From NCBI GenBank assembly GCA_002429595.1, contig DJAM01000169.1, forward strand, positions 1-25,717: DNA of 25,717 bases, read 5' to 3'. Positions 14,830 to 22,753 of the stretch are shown piece after piece. The number at the start of each line of letters is the position of its first letter. The stretch's first letter is position 1. The translations under genes were made by a program, and so were the position numbers. The notes below the pieces were generated by a model. It was given only the letters and a program-made list of their open reading frames with translations. It did not search any database and was not told the origin of the DNA. The stretch comes from Coxiellaceae bacterium UBA6002 (lineage in GTDB: Bacteria > Pseudomonadota > Gammaproteobacteria > UBA6002).

Positions 14830-15827
14830 GTAATTTCTGCTAGGATCCATGGGCCGTTATTCTCACGTCTAAATGTCCAAACTTCGGTCGCAACGGTTGG
14901 CTGAGTCATATTGCCATCAATTAGATGAGCAGGACTATCTTGTGGTACGGTTTTATCAATGGCGTAATCGATAGCACTCCACGTGAGCGCTACCCGAGCG
15001 AATATTGTATTACCTTCTTGCCAGGTCTCTTGCAATTCTTGTTTTAAGAGTTGAACATTCGTGACAGTATTAGTAATACCTCGGCGTTGATTTTCTTGAA
15101 GTGTCTGTGAAAAATTTTCAAACATTTCAGGGGTGGTAAGATTTCTTAATTGTCTTAAATCACCATTTGACCAAGCGTTTTGTATACGCACTAAAATATT
15201 TCCGAATTCTTGTTGATCGCTTTCTGATAAATTGACATTGCTTTGTGCTGGAGCTCCCATTTGATTTATAAAATCATTTATTGTTTGACCTCCAGATTGA
15301 GTGTTATCTCGGCGGAAAGCGGCTTGATTATAATTCTTAACCCTACGTTTTCTTAGAAATCTCCAGATAAGGTAAACAACAAGTAGCAATAAAATTATTC
15401 TAAAAAACCCACCCGTGGTTTTTTCTGGCACTTGATTAGTGGTCGCAGGTCTTTGGCTTGTAGTTGTGGTTGTAGTCGCTTGATTATTAGCAGTGTTGGT
15501 GTTGAACATTTTATTATAGATATACGCTCCTAATGCTCCGGAGAACAATGACGGTAGAAATGAACTGGAAGATCCTTTTTGAGTCGCATATGGACTCGTT
15601 GTTGTTTGAGTAGAATAAGTAGAACTTGGGTTAGTAGAGGGTGAAGGGTAAGTCGTTCTAGGGCGATAATTATAGCTGCCACCTTGGTAGCTAGGGCTTC
15701 TATAGACAGGACTCGGTCTTGATCCGCCTTCGTAACTAGCACCAGCACGTGCTTCAATCTGTTGGGGCAGTGAAAATGATAAGATAGCCGTGAGCATAAT
15801 GGCAGTTGCTGTCTTGTACGTTTGCAT
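14823..15827 (-). CDS. Tim44-like domain membrane protein
   Basis: The 334-residue product has a signal sequence (1-29, ending IEARA), then a long low-complexity Ser/Thr/Tyr/Pro segment (about 30-135) containing a run of six Thr. A transmembrane helix follows at about 141-157 (FFRIILLLLVVYLIWRFLRK), then a C-terminal Tim44-like domain at about 185-334 (ending WTFRRENNGPWILAEI). In mitochondria Tim44 anchors Hsp70 to the translocon. Bacterial Tim44-domain proteins are common in proteobacteria with no settled role. The start is set at the ATG at 15827 with AGGTG 6 nt upstream. A GTG at 15836 is possible but would overlap that ribosome site. The gene is convergent with the CAP gene. Confidence 0.85.
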   Translation of the reverse strand: MQTYKTATAIMLTAILSFSLPQQIEARAGASYEGGSRPSPVYRSPSYQGGSYNYRPRTTYPSPSTNPSSTYSTQTTTSPYATQKGSSSSFLPSLFSGALGAYIYNKMFNTNTANNQATTTTTTSQRPATTNQVPEKTTGGFFRIILLLLVVYLIWRFLRKRRVKNYNQAAFRRDNTQSGGQTINDFINQMGAPAQSNVNLSESDQQEFGNILVRIQNAWSNGDLRQLRNLTTPEMFENFSQTLQENQRRGITNTVTNVQLLKQELQETWQEGNTIFARVALTWSAIDYAIDKTVPQDSPAHLIDGNMTQPTVATEVWTFRRENNGPWILAEITQ

Positions 15828-15940
15828 ATTCTTCACCTACGATTTTACATTTATTTCAGTATAGCTAAATGTTGTTATTCATTGGTGAGTGGAATTTGGT
15901 TATAGTTATAAGATATTATTTTTATCGAGTTAAAATTGAA

Positions 15941-16339
15941 ATGTCAAAAGCAAAAGAGAGTCACTCGGAATTAAACGATCTGGTCGCACTCGAAAAAGAT
16001 GCGAGAGCTTTTGGCTTTGATTGGCCAAATATACCAGCGATTATCGACCAGGCAATTGATGAATGTCGCGAGATAAGAGAAACACTCGAACATCAAGAAC
16101 CACTGGAGCGTTTGCAAGAAGAGATTGGTGACCTTTTGCACACGGCTGTGTCTCTTTGCATTTTTGCAGGCTTTGATGTAGATGAAACACTTGCAAAAGT
16201 AAATGATAAATTTGCAGCACGAATGCAAGCAATCAAAACATTAACTCGCCAACAAGGATTAGAAAATCTAAACGCTCAGTCGTTCGAATATATGCTACAG
16301 CTTTGGGATAGAGCAAAAGCAATTACCAAAAAAAGTTAA
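15941..16339 (+). CDS. MazG-like nucleotide pyrophosphohydrolase
   Basis: This is a 132-residue all-alpha NTP pyrophosphohydrolase-like protein. The metal-binding pattern is visible as E41-x2-E44 (DECREI) and E61-x2-D64 (EEIGDLL), followed by GFDVDETLAKVNDKFAARM, typical of MazG helix 4. Family members hydrolyse NTPs to NMP and pyrophosphate, limiting aberrant nucleotides or (p)ppGpp. This one is a single domain, about half the length of the full two-domain E. coli MazG. The start at 15941 is where similarity begins, although no strong ribosome site is present. The frame is open to 15869, but that extension is AT-rich and unlike the family. It is convergent with family gene C, 20 bp away. Confidence 0.8.
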   Translation: MSKAKESHSELNDLVALEKDARAFGFDWPNIPAIIDQAIDECREIRETLEHQEPLERLQEEIGDLLHTAVSLCIFAGFDVDETLAKVNDKFAARMQAIKTLTRQQGLENLNAQSFEYMLQLWDRAKAITKKS

Positions 16340-16359
16340 TTTATCTTCTATGATTTGTT

Positions 16360-17010
16360 TCACAAACTAGGTACAGCAGGTGGTGCGCTATCAAGATTTT
16401 TATCCTTTGCGCTCTGCCATTGATAAGATATTAGGCCGCCACCAATTAACAAGCACAACAAAATAGTAAGAGTTCCTGCAAACTCGTAAAATTTTTCGAA
16501 ATCCCATGAGTTATAACAATCCTTATCTGTAGCGTCAGGATTATCTTTCCGATATTCAGAAGAAAAATTTCCAGAAGCCAGAGTCAAAGGCGTTCCAATA
16601 ACTCCAATAGCGACAAAAGCTACCCCGATGGCGTGCAATGCTGCTACGGTGATTTTCAAGTAAGTACTTCTTGGAGTTTTGTTTGTAACCTCATCTGTGA
16701 TGAGTAAGGGAGCTGCTTCTGTTGAGTTTGATGAAGCTTTTCTGGATTCCAAACAACTAATTATAATTCCTATTACTATGGCGGGTGCTATTGAAATGAG
16801 CGCGTACATGACCTGTAAAAATTCCAATGCATTCTCTGCTCCCCAATCCTTAAGACAGCTATCTAAGGTACTATTGGCGGGGGGTGCTACTGCATGTCTA
16901 AAATCATCAATATTGTGGTAACCAATAATTCCACCCTCAACAACAGCTGTGATCCCTACTCCATATAACACGCCTTTGCCAAAAATCGTTAATAAATCAC
17001 AGTATCTCAT
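16360..17010 (-). CDS. four-TM family protein C (NxT-x3-C-x3-W / ExxxLL family)
   Basis: This is the third member of the family, 216 residues. The start is the second of two adjacent ATGs (17010), because GGAG is 5 nt before it and because MRYCDLLTIFGKG then aligns with B (MRTCNILTILGKG) with C52 and W56 at identical positions. Loop 1 has N46-S-T48-x3-C52-x3-W56. The central loop has E98-A-A-P-L102-L103. Loop 3 has D159-A-T161-x3-C165-x3-W169 (sequon Asn lost, though N148-F-S150 lies nearby). TM helices are at about 12-31, 64-86, 118-142 and 176-196. It is separated from B by the CAP, Tim44-like and MazG-like genes and lacks the upstream repeat. The function is unknown. Confidence 0.8.
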   Translation of the reverse strand: MRYCDLLTIFGKGVLYGVGITAVVEGGIIGYHNIDDFRHAVAPPANSTLDSCLKDWGAENALEFLQVMYALISIAPAIVIGIIISCLESRKASSNSTEAAPLLITDEVTNKTPRSTYLKITVAALHAIGVAFVAIGVIGTPLTLASGNFSSEYRKDNPDATDKDCYNSWDFEKFYEFAGTLTILLCLLIGGGLISYQWQSAKDKNLDSAPPAVPSL

Positions 17011-17227
17011 CATTACTCCGACATTTTTATAATTTGCTCTATTTGAATAAATTTAGATGATCTTTTTTGAAGAGGACGATGTTAAACTTGCTTCAGTCTA
17101 CTCAGGTCCTAAGCGCTTCATCTAGGGCAGAAATATTAACAAATACATCAAAACAGCACAAGTTTTAATCAATTCTAGCAATCTAAGTTGATCGATCTTG
17201 AGATGTTTAAAAACATAGGGGGAAGAC

Positions 17228-18466
17228 ATGTTTGAACGCGATTTAACAGTACAAAGTGCCATAGATTTCGAAGGAAAACCGCTTAGCAAGGAAGATTCTA
17301 CAAAGATACCCATTGGAGGATGTGACTATATAGCTACTTACAATGAGCATCTGGCTGTGGGACAAGTAAAAGGATTGCGTCATCCTCAAGAGGATATGAT
17401 TACTCAAGGGTCGGTTCCAAAACTCTATTTTGAGCAAGCCACGGACATTCGTCGTGCGTTCATACACAAAGTTTGCGAGAAATTACAAACCAAGTTAAGT
17501 CATAGTGTTCCAGAAATATGGGATTCAGGTACTACTGCCTTATTCTTATTCACCAATGGAGAAGTCATTGATATTGGCTATCTTGGCGACAGTGAAGTTT
17601 TCTTATGGGTTGAAGAACCTGGGAAACAAACTCAATGTCATTTATTGAATACTTTCCTTCATCACGCTACACATCCAGATGAGAGACGGCGAATTGAAGC
17701 AGCCGGTGGCGTCGTTGAGCCCGGTAAAGACGGACTGGAACGTTTGCAACGTCAACTAATGGTGACACGTGGAATTGGCAATAACAAAATTAATGGCTTG
17801 AACGACGCTAAAAAAATACTTGGTCGCGAACCAACGTTTATTTCAGAACAGATTACTCATGGTGTTAATCAAACTATTCGTGTAATCGCTGCTACCGATG
17901 GTTTAACCGCAACAGTACCTGTTGACGCTCATGCTACTTATATCGAAGCAAAACTAGATAAGCTCACTGGCAAATCACCGGAGCAACAAGTGCGCAAGTT
18001 ATTAAAAGCAGTTAAAAAAGATGGGTCTGCAGATGATGTTACAGCCGCGATACTAAAACTCACGAAAGGAATGAGGCCAATCTTTCTTGCAGAATTTGAT
18101 AGTCATTGGGGTTCTAAGGTCGCTGTCAAAGCAACTGAGGTAATTACAGAAATTTTGAACGAAGAATTCGCTCAGATCACCTCATATAAAGATGATCAAA
18201 CAGCAAGTGTTGGAAGCCTTTCAAGTCAAGAGCGTTCACCGATGCTGCCCGATGATGAAAAGTTACTAGGCACGCCAGTGACAACACTTCAAAAACCAGC
18301 GGCCGCAGGGCCAGACCCTACAAGAGAAGAAATTAGTCGTAGGGTACTTGTTAGGAACAATGCACTAGTCTTTAGGTTGGGAAAAAGAGGAATCGATCAA
18401 GAACAAGAGTCGGAGCAAGAGGATTTCGAACCTGGAAAAGTTACTAAAGGATCATCCCAGTCTTAG
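17228..18466 (+). CDS. PP2C-type Ser/Thr protein phosphatase with acidic C-terminal extension
   Basis: The 412-residue protein has a PP2C/PPM domain at about 30-280. Metal-binding aspartates are visible at D56 (RHPQEDM), D121 (IGYLGDSEV), in AATDGL and in SADDVTAAIL. Other motifs are DSGTTALFLF, HPDERRRIEAAGG and LMVTRGIGNN. In the last motif block DDVT replaces the usual DNVT, a mild deviation. PP2C enzymes remove phosphate from Ser/Thr using Mn or Mg. The roughly 130-residue C-terminal extension is not catalytic. It contains ERSPMLPDDEKLLG and ends with a Glu-rich run (QEQESEQEDFE) and a Ser-rich tail, like the E-block of Dot/Icm substrates. There is no signal peptide. GGGGGAAG precedes the ATG. 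A hairpin follows the stop. It could be a translocated phosphatase or an internal signalling enzyme. Confidence 0.88.
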   Translation: MFERDLTVQSAIDFEGKPLSKEDSTKIPIGGCDYIATYNEHLAVGQVKGLRHPQEDMITQGSVPKLYFEQATDIRRAFIHKVCEKLQTKLSHSVPEIWDSGTTALFLFTNGEVIDIGYLGDSEVFLWVEEPGKQTQCHLLNTFLHHATHPDERRRIEAAGGVVEPGKDGLERLQRQLMVTRGIGNNKINGLNDAKKILGREPTFISEQITHGVNQTIRVIAATDGLTATVPVDAHATYIEAKLDKLTGKSPEQQVRKLLKAVKKDGSADDVTAAILKLTKGMRPIFLAEFDSHWGSKVAVKATEVITEILNEEFAQITSYKDDQTASVGSLSSQERSPMLPDDEKLLGTPVTTLQKPAAAGPDPTREEISRRVLVRNNALVFRLGKRGIDQEQESEQEDFEPGKVTKGSSQS

Positions 18467-18469
18467 AAT

Positions 18470-18495
18470 GCTTCGGTTCCATATCGAACCGAAGC
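18470..18495 (+). terminator. hairpin terminator after the PP2C gene
   Basis: A perfect 10-bp stem GCTTCGGTTC (18470-18479) / GAACCGAAGC (18486-18495) with a 6-nt loop starts 4 nt after the stop codon. It is followed by TAAATAGTTTTAATC on the plus strand, a modest U tract. It lies between the convergent PP2C and ankyrin genes and may act in both directions, although the minus side has no T run. Confidence 0.6.
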
Positions 18496-18562
18496 TAAAT
18501 AGTTTTAATCAAAAAGTTTGAAAACCTAGAGTTTGTGGGCTCTGCGTCTGAGGGCAGGGCTG

Positions 18563-19318
18563 CTAAGGTTTGTTAGATGATGAGTGTACCTCCTCTGCTG
18601 GAGCTTCTTCTTCTAATTGTGAAGCTATTTCTAAAGCTTTTGATTTTAACGTGCTAACTTCGGCTTCGAGTTTGGTGATCTTAGTTTTCGAAATCAGATG
18701 GTAGTTGGTAAATAATGCTTCTGCGTTGGGGTTCTTGCTTGCGATTGCAAATCTCACAGTGCGAAAATCTATTTCAACATCTTCTCTTTCAGAAAGGTTT
18801 TGCAAATAGTGGTCGTTATTTTGAGAAAGAGCAATTGCTAGAGCGCAAGCTTCGCCCGGTTCATTTACCTGGCTGTAATATGTTAAGTTAATATCATCTT
18901 GCTTCAATAAGGCGTCAAAAAGAAGGTGGTTATCTTCTGATATCGCACTCATGATGACGGTATAATCACCGTCACCAACTGCATTGATATCAGCGCCCAA
19001 CTTAATGATTTGCACAATTAATTCATTGTAATTCGCAGTCTCTTGTGAGCCAGGCACATAATTTGCCAGCTTAAAATAAGCCAATATATGAAGAAGGGTG
19101 GATTTGTCTCGCCATTTTTTGTCTTTAAGTTCGGCGCGACTGTATCGGATTCTATCTTGGAGATCAACTTTATTTTGTTTCAGGTAATTACTGGCTTCAT
19201 CCCAACTAGAAGCGTTGAACATGGCAACTAATTTTCTTAGATGTTCTTGGTTCTGGTCATCTTCTAAAATCTCCCATTTTTTATCTTTCTTTTCTGGTTT
19301 GCTGAATTTTAATAACAT
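18563..19318 (-). CDS. ankyrin-like protein with Glu-rich C-terminus
   Basis: This is a 251-residue soluble protein. Ankyrin-type repeats lie at about 70-140 (STLLHILAYFK, then ELIVQIIKLGADINAVGDGD, then YTVIMSAISEDN), followed by more degenerate helical pairs. A short coiled coil (about 211-236) leads to a C-terminal E-block-like segment LEEEAPAEEV ending SSSNKP. In Legionella a glutamate-rich patch in the last 20-30 residues is a recognised feature of many Dot/Icm substrates. Here it is suggestive only. A GGA-containing site (AAAGGA) lies before the ATG at 19318. The gene is 98 bp downstream of the larger ankyrin gene in the same direction, so the two may form an operon. Confidence 0.8.
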   Translation of the reverse strand: MLLKFSKPEKKDKKWEILEDDQNQEHLRKLVAMFNASSWDEASNYLKQNKVDLQDRIRYSRAELKDKKWRDKSTLLHILAYFKLANYVPGSQETANYNELIVQIIKLGADINAVGDGDYTVIMSAISEDNHLLFDALLKQDDINLTYYSQVNEPGEACALAIALSQNNDHYLQNLSEREDVEIDFRTVRFAIASKNPNAEALFTNYHLISKTKITKLEAEVSTLKSKALEIASQLEEEAPAEEVHSSSNKP

Positions 19319-19416
19319 TTTTTTTCCTTTTAATAGTTAGTATTTTATGGAGAAATAGTCGAGCTAGTGTAAATAAAACAATTTTAGAATACAAATTGCT
19401 TTTACAGAATTACTTA

Positions 19417-21393
19417 TCAAACAAGCTTCGCGGATGGTTGGTCGAACCAATGGAAGGGATCAACATCTTTCGCATTTGTTTTTCTTTTTGGGCTTGTAAA
19501 CACTGGATCGAAGCAAACCTCTTTTTTTGGTGAATTTTGCACAGATACTGTAGAGTGTTCAATTGTTTTGGAAGCTGGTGGTAATTGTGGCCTCATCGCG
19601 CCATAACTTGATTTTACTTTTAAATAACAATCACGAGCTGGCTCGCCGCTTTGAATGCTGTAAAAATCTTTGAGTTGGATCCTGCCTTGCAAGCGTTTTT
19701 TTTGATCCACATTATAAGTTTCCAAATAGTTTTTATACATTGTAAGAGTTTTGGAATCTGCTTTTAACGTTTTTAACTTTTCATTTAAAAATGAAAAAAG
19801 CGCTTTGTCTGATTTTAAGTGTTTTGCATCATGAAGATGCGAGCAAACACTTTCTAAGAATGGCCGATGTACTGTGATCTGTTGTATATTATCTTGTTTC
19901 AGTCCAGATAATAAATTCTTCCAATTAGTTGTGATGGGTGTAGGTGCTGGCTTAAGTAATGCAAAAAAATCGTGCCAAATAGCAAAGTTAATATCACTTT
20001 GAAATTCGCTAGCAAAATGATCTGCTTTGCGAGAAGTTTTTAAGAGTTTGAAAATTTGTTTCTGTTCTTTTTCGGGGAATTTCAACAACTTTTCTAGGGG
20101 GGTGGTATTGCCAATAGATGTTAAGAGATGAGCGATTCTCACTGATTTTGCAATTAACATCAGCAAAATATGCATATATTTTGAATCAAAGCCGGTAGCA
20201 TTGATTTTATCGATGATAAAATTAAGAAAGGTATTGTTCCCTGCTTTAATGTCCAAAAGCCCCTGATGTTGATGATTTAGTAAATCATCTTTGGCGCCGT
20301 CCAGCAGTAAATCACAAATTTTTTCATATTCTCCTTTGCCAGCTAGATGTAACAGTAAAAAATTGCCTTTACTATCTTGAACATCGACCACCGCAGTTCC
20401 CGACTTATTTTTCCAAAAAAATGAGTGTCCCTTTTCATTTAGATAAAGTGCAGTAATGTACTCACCGTTCATCAATGCTTCGTGCATTAATGTATTACCG
20501 GTTTCCTCATCAGCTACCGTGCTTCTAACTTCAGGTAGAGCAGTTAGCGTAGAGATAGTTTTTAGTTCCGAAGAGATTCTGAAGCATTTGATCGCGGCTA
20601 ATCTTGAAAGAAATGTAAAGTTTCGTGCTTCACGTGCCTTTTTCGCCTGTGATATGGCTTCTAGCGTTGCTGCTAATTCATCAGTTAAAGATTGATGCTC
20701 TTCATCTATATCTTTGACGAACTGAGTAATATTTTTAATTTTGGTCGGCAACTGGGTGTAGTAAATATATTCTAATTCCTTTAGATTTTTTGGTATTAGA
20801 ATGGTTTCGTTGTTTTTATCTGAAATCGTGTGGTAAACACTGATGATAACTGAATTAGCGTCGGCGACTATCTTTTCTTGAAACTCTCTGTGTAGTTTGA
20901 CACGCAATTCGGTATTTAGAGGTACTCTTTTACCATCGATGATTGTTTCTTCCGCTCGACGTAAAGCGGAACGATGATATAAAGCGAGTTTGTAAATTGC
21001 TTGATCTAACTGGTAGCAAATTTCACTTTCTAGCTCCTTCAGGAACAAAGCTCCTGCAGCACCATATTTCAAATAAAAATCGCTTAGTACTAAGCGTTGA
21101 ACATGTAAAAAATATCTTTTTCTAAAAAGGCTTTGTCTGTGGAGCTGATGATTATGGAGTTGGGTAGTTAATAACTTTTCTTTTTCGTAAAGACCTTCGA
21201 GGGAAGAATCGAGGAGCATTTCCAGAACAAATATATGGCCTTTACGTGCTGCTTGAAATGCCAGTGATGATGAATCAGTATTAAGTCTTAAATAGTCATC
21301 AAGATTTGGGATGATCGACTTACCATTCGCACTTCCTTGTTGCAAATAACTCATTGTATCTACCGGCCGTCTCTCCTCTACTAAAGTCATCAT
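19417..21393 (-). CDS. large ankyrin-repeat protein with coiled-coil segment
   Basis: This 658-residue protein has no signal peptide. A first ankyrin unit is at about 42-63 (SLAFQAARKGHIFVLEMLLD). A long helical, probably coiled-coil, region spans about 70-260. Further repeats follow at about 298-322 (TGNTLMHEALMNGEYITALY), 340-366 (GNFLLLHLAGKGEYEKICDL) and 383-398. The C-terminal 250 residues are helical and unassigned, ending DPFHWFDQPSAKLV. The ATG at 21393 follows AAGGA with a 7-nt spacer; a second ATG is adjacent. Ankyrin arrays in host-associated bacteria usually bind host or bacterial proteins, and no catalytic motif was seen. The gene is divergent from the dioxygenase gene and followed by a second ankyrin-like gene. 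Confidence 0.82.
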   Translation of the reverse strand: MMTLVEERRPVDTMSYLQQGSANGKSIIPNLDDYLRLNTDSSSLAFQAARKGHIFVLEMLLDSSLEGLYEKEKLLTTQLHNHQLHRQSLFRKRYFLHVQRLVLSDFYLKYGAAGALFLKELESEICYQLDQAIYKLALYHRSALRRAEETIIDGKRVPLNTELRVKLHREFQEKIVADANSVIISVYHTISDKNNETILIPKNLKELEYIYYTQLPTKIKNITQFVKDIDEEHQSLTDELAATLEAISQAKKAREARNFTFLSRLAAIKCFRISSELKTISTLTALPEVRSTVADEETGNTLMHEALMNGEYITALYLNEKGHSFFWKNKSGTAVVDVQDSKGNFLLLHLAGKGEYEKICDLLLDGAKDDLLNHQHQGLLDIKAGNNTFLNFIIDKINATGFDSKYMHILLMLIAKSVRIAHLLTSIGNTTPLEKLLKFPEKEQKQIFKLLKTSRKADHFASEFQSDINFAIWHDFFALLKPAPTPITTNWKNLLSGLKQDNIQQITVHRPFLESVCSHLHDAKHLKSDKALFSFLNEKLKTLKADSKTLTMYKNYLETYNVDQKKRLQGRIQLKDFYSIQSGEPARDCYLKVKSSYGAMRPQLPPASKTIEHSTVSVQNSPKKEVCFDPVFTSPKRKTNAKDVDPFHWFDQPSAKLV

Positions 21394-21540
21394 GAGATAT
21401 TCCTTCTAAGATCAAGGTATTTATACCTGTAATGGATGGTGCTATGGGAATGAATAATTCGCAATTCTACACTGTTCTTGCCTGGTTTTCACTAATTTAT
21501 ATGATTTGTGGCTTTGATTTCGTACTCAACAGCCCTAAGG

Positions 21541-21549
21541 TGTTATACT
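21541..21549 (+). promoter_or_regulatory. extended -10 promoter for the dioxygenase gene
   Basis: TGTTATACT (TG at 21541-21542, TATACT at 21544-21549) is an extended -10 element, which can work without a good -35. It lies 30 bp before the ATG at 21580. The in-frame ATG at 21508 would be upstream of it, which supports the later start. Confidence 0.45.
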
Positions 21550-21579
21550 GAAACTACTTTTTCTAGCAAGGAAGTTTAT

Positions 21580-22731
21580 ATGCCTGCTCATGAATTTCAT
21601 TTACAGAGAGGATTTTTACCTTCTGAAGATCCGATTGAGATATTACCTCAAGAGTATGCACTTTGGGAGAGTTTAGGAACAGAATTGCCAAAGTTACTGG
21701 TAGCAAGCCAGGTAATTGCGACCTTTAACTCAATTCCTGTGCTAAAGACTGATGGTCTTACCTCTAACCAATTCTTAGAGAGAGCCATGTTATTGCTATC
21801 TTTTTTTGGCCATGCGTATGTTTGGGGTAGCTCGAAGGTTCAGATCAGTATTCCTGCTAGTATTGCAGTTCCCTGGTATGAGGTAGCTAAGAAACTCCAG
21901 CGCTTTCCTGTGCTCTCCTATGCTTCGTATGCGCTACAAAATTGGAAACGTCTTGATCAATCTGCGCCTGTTGCACTTGGAAATATTGTATTGTCTCAAA
22001 ATTTTCTGGGCGGGTTGGATGAAGAATGGTTTGTGCTAGTTCATATAGATATAGAAATGAAGGCGGCGCAAGGCTTGCAACATTGTTTGCCCCTACAAGA
22101 AAGCGCTAAAAATAATGACGTTGAGCAAGTAGTCTACCATTTGAAGCAGATAGCCTCTTCTTTAGAACATATGTGCCAAACGCTTGATCGAATGACGGAG
22201 AATTGTGATCCTTATATCTATTACCATCGTGTTAGACCCTATATTCATGGTTGGAAAGATAATCCCGCTTTACCCCACGGATTACTCTATGAGGGAGTAG
22301 CTGCCTACCAGAATAAACCACAACAGTTTCGCGGGGAAACCGGTGCGCAAAGCTCAATTGTGCCGTGTTTTGACGCATTGTTTGGAGTCGTTCATCATAA
22401 TGACCCGCTACGAGTCTATTTAAACGAAATGCGCGATTATATGCCTGCTTCTCATCGGAAATTTTTAGAGCAAATCGAACAGTCTGGTTCGATTAGGCAA
22501 TTTATTTTAGAACATCATAAGAAGCATCCGAAACTTCGTGAACTGTATAATACTTGTTTACAAGCGGTATCTTATTTCCGCCAAACTCATTTACGTTTTG
22601 CCGCACAATACATCCAAAAGCAGAGTCAAACCTCACTTGCTAACCCGACTGAAGTTGGGACAGGAGGAACTCCTTTTATGAACTATTTACGAAAGCACAA
22701 AGATGAGACGTTAGACTTTCTCTTACCTTAG
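21580..22731 (+). CDS. indoleamine 2,3-dioxygenase (IDO) family haem enzyme
   Basis: The 383-residue protein is collinear with animal and fungal IDO. Landmarks are HAYVWG and IAVPWYEVAKKL in the N-terminal half, VRPYIHGWKDNPALPHGLLY, the block FRGETGAQSSIVPCFDALFG, MRDYMPASHRKFLEQIE, the proximal haem ligand H337 (FRQTHLRFAAQYI) and the C-terminal GTGGT loop (360-364). IDO opens the indole ring of tryptophan to give N-formylkynurenine, using haem iron and O2. AAGGAAG lies 5 nt before the ATG. No kynurenine formamidase or other kynurenine-pathway gene is adjacent. Bacterial IDOs exist but most bacteria use TDO. Here it could feed NAD synthesis, degrade tryptophan, or act on the host tryptophan/kynurenine balance. 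Confidence 0.9.
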   Translation: MPAHEFHLQRGFLPSEDPIEILPQEYALWESLGTELPKLLVASQVIATFNSIPVLKTDGLTSNQFLERAMLLLSFFGHAYVWGSSKVQISIPASIAVPWYEVAKKLQRFPVLSYASYALQNWKRLDQSAPVALGNIVLSQNFLGGLDEEWFVLVHIDIEMKAAQGLQHCLPLQESAKNNDVEQVVYHLKQIASSLEHMCQTLDRMTENCDPYIYYHRVRPYIHGWKDNPALPHGLLYEGVAAYQNKPQQFRGETGAQSSIVPCFDALFGVVHHNDPLRVYLNEMRDYMPASHRKFLEQIEQSGSIRQFILEHHKKHPKLRELYNTCLQAVSYFRQTHLRFAAQYIQKQSQTSLANPTEVGTGGTPFMNYLRKHKDETLDFLLP

Positions 22732-22753
22732 CGCTGGTTTTAATTTTTGAACG

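Noticed and set aside
15828..15836. GTG start for the Tim44-like protein
   Set aside because: It would overlap the AGGTG ribosome site that fits the ATG at 15827, and it adds only three residues.
17011..17227. A third copy of the upstream repeat before family gene C
   Set aside because: Neither the GTGATCC arms nor the TTGGTCTGAAC start occurs in this gap, so gene C lacks the element.
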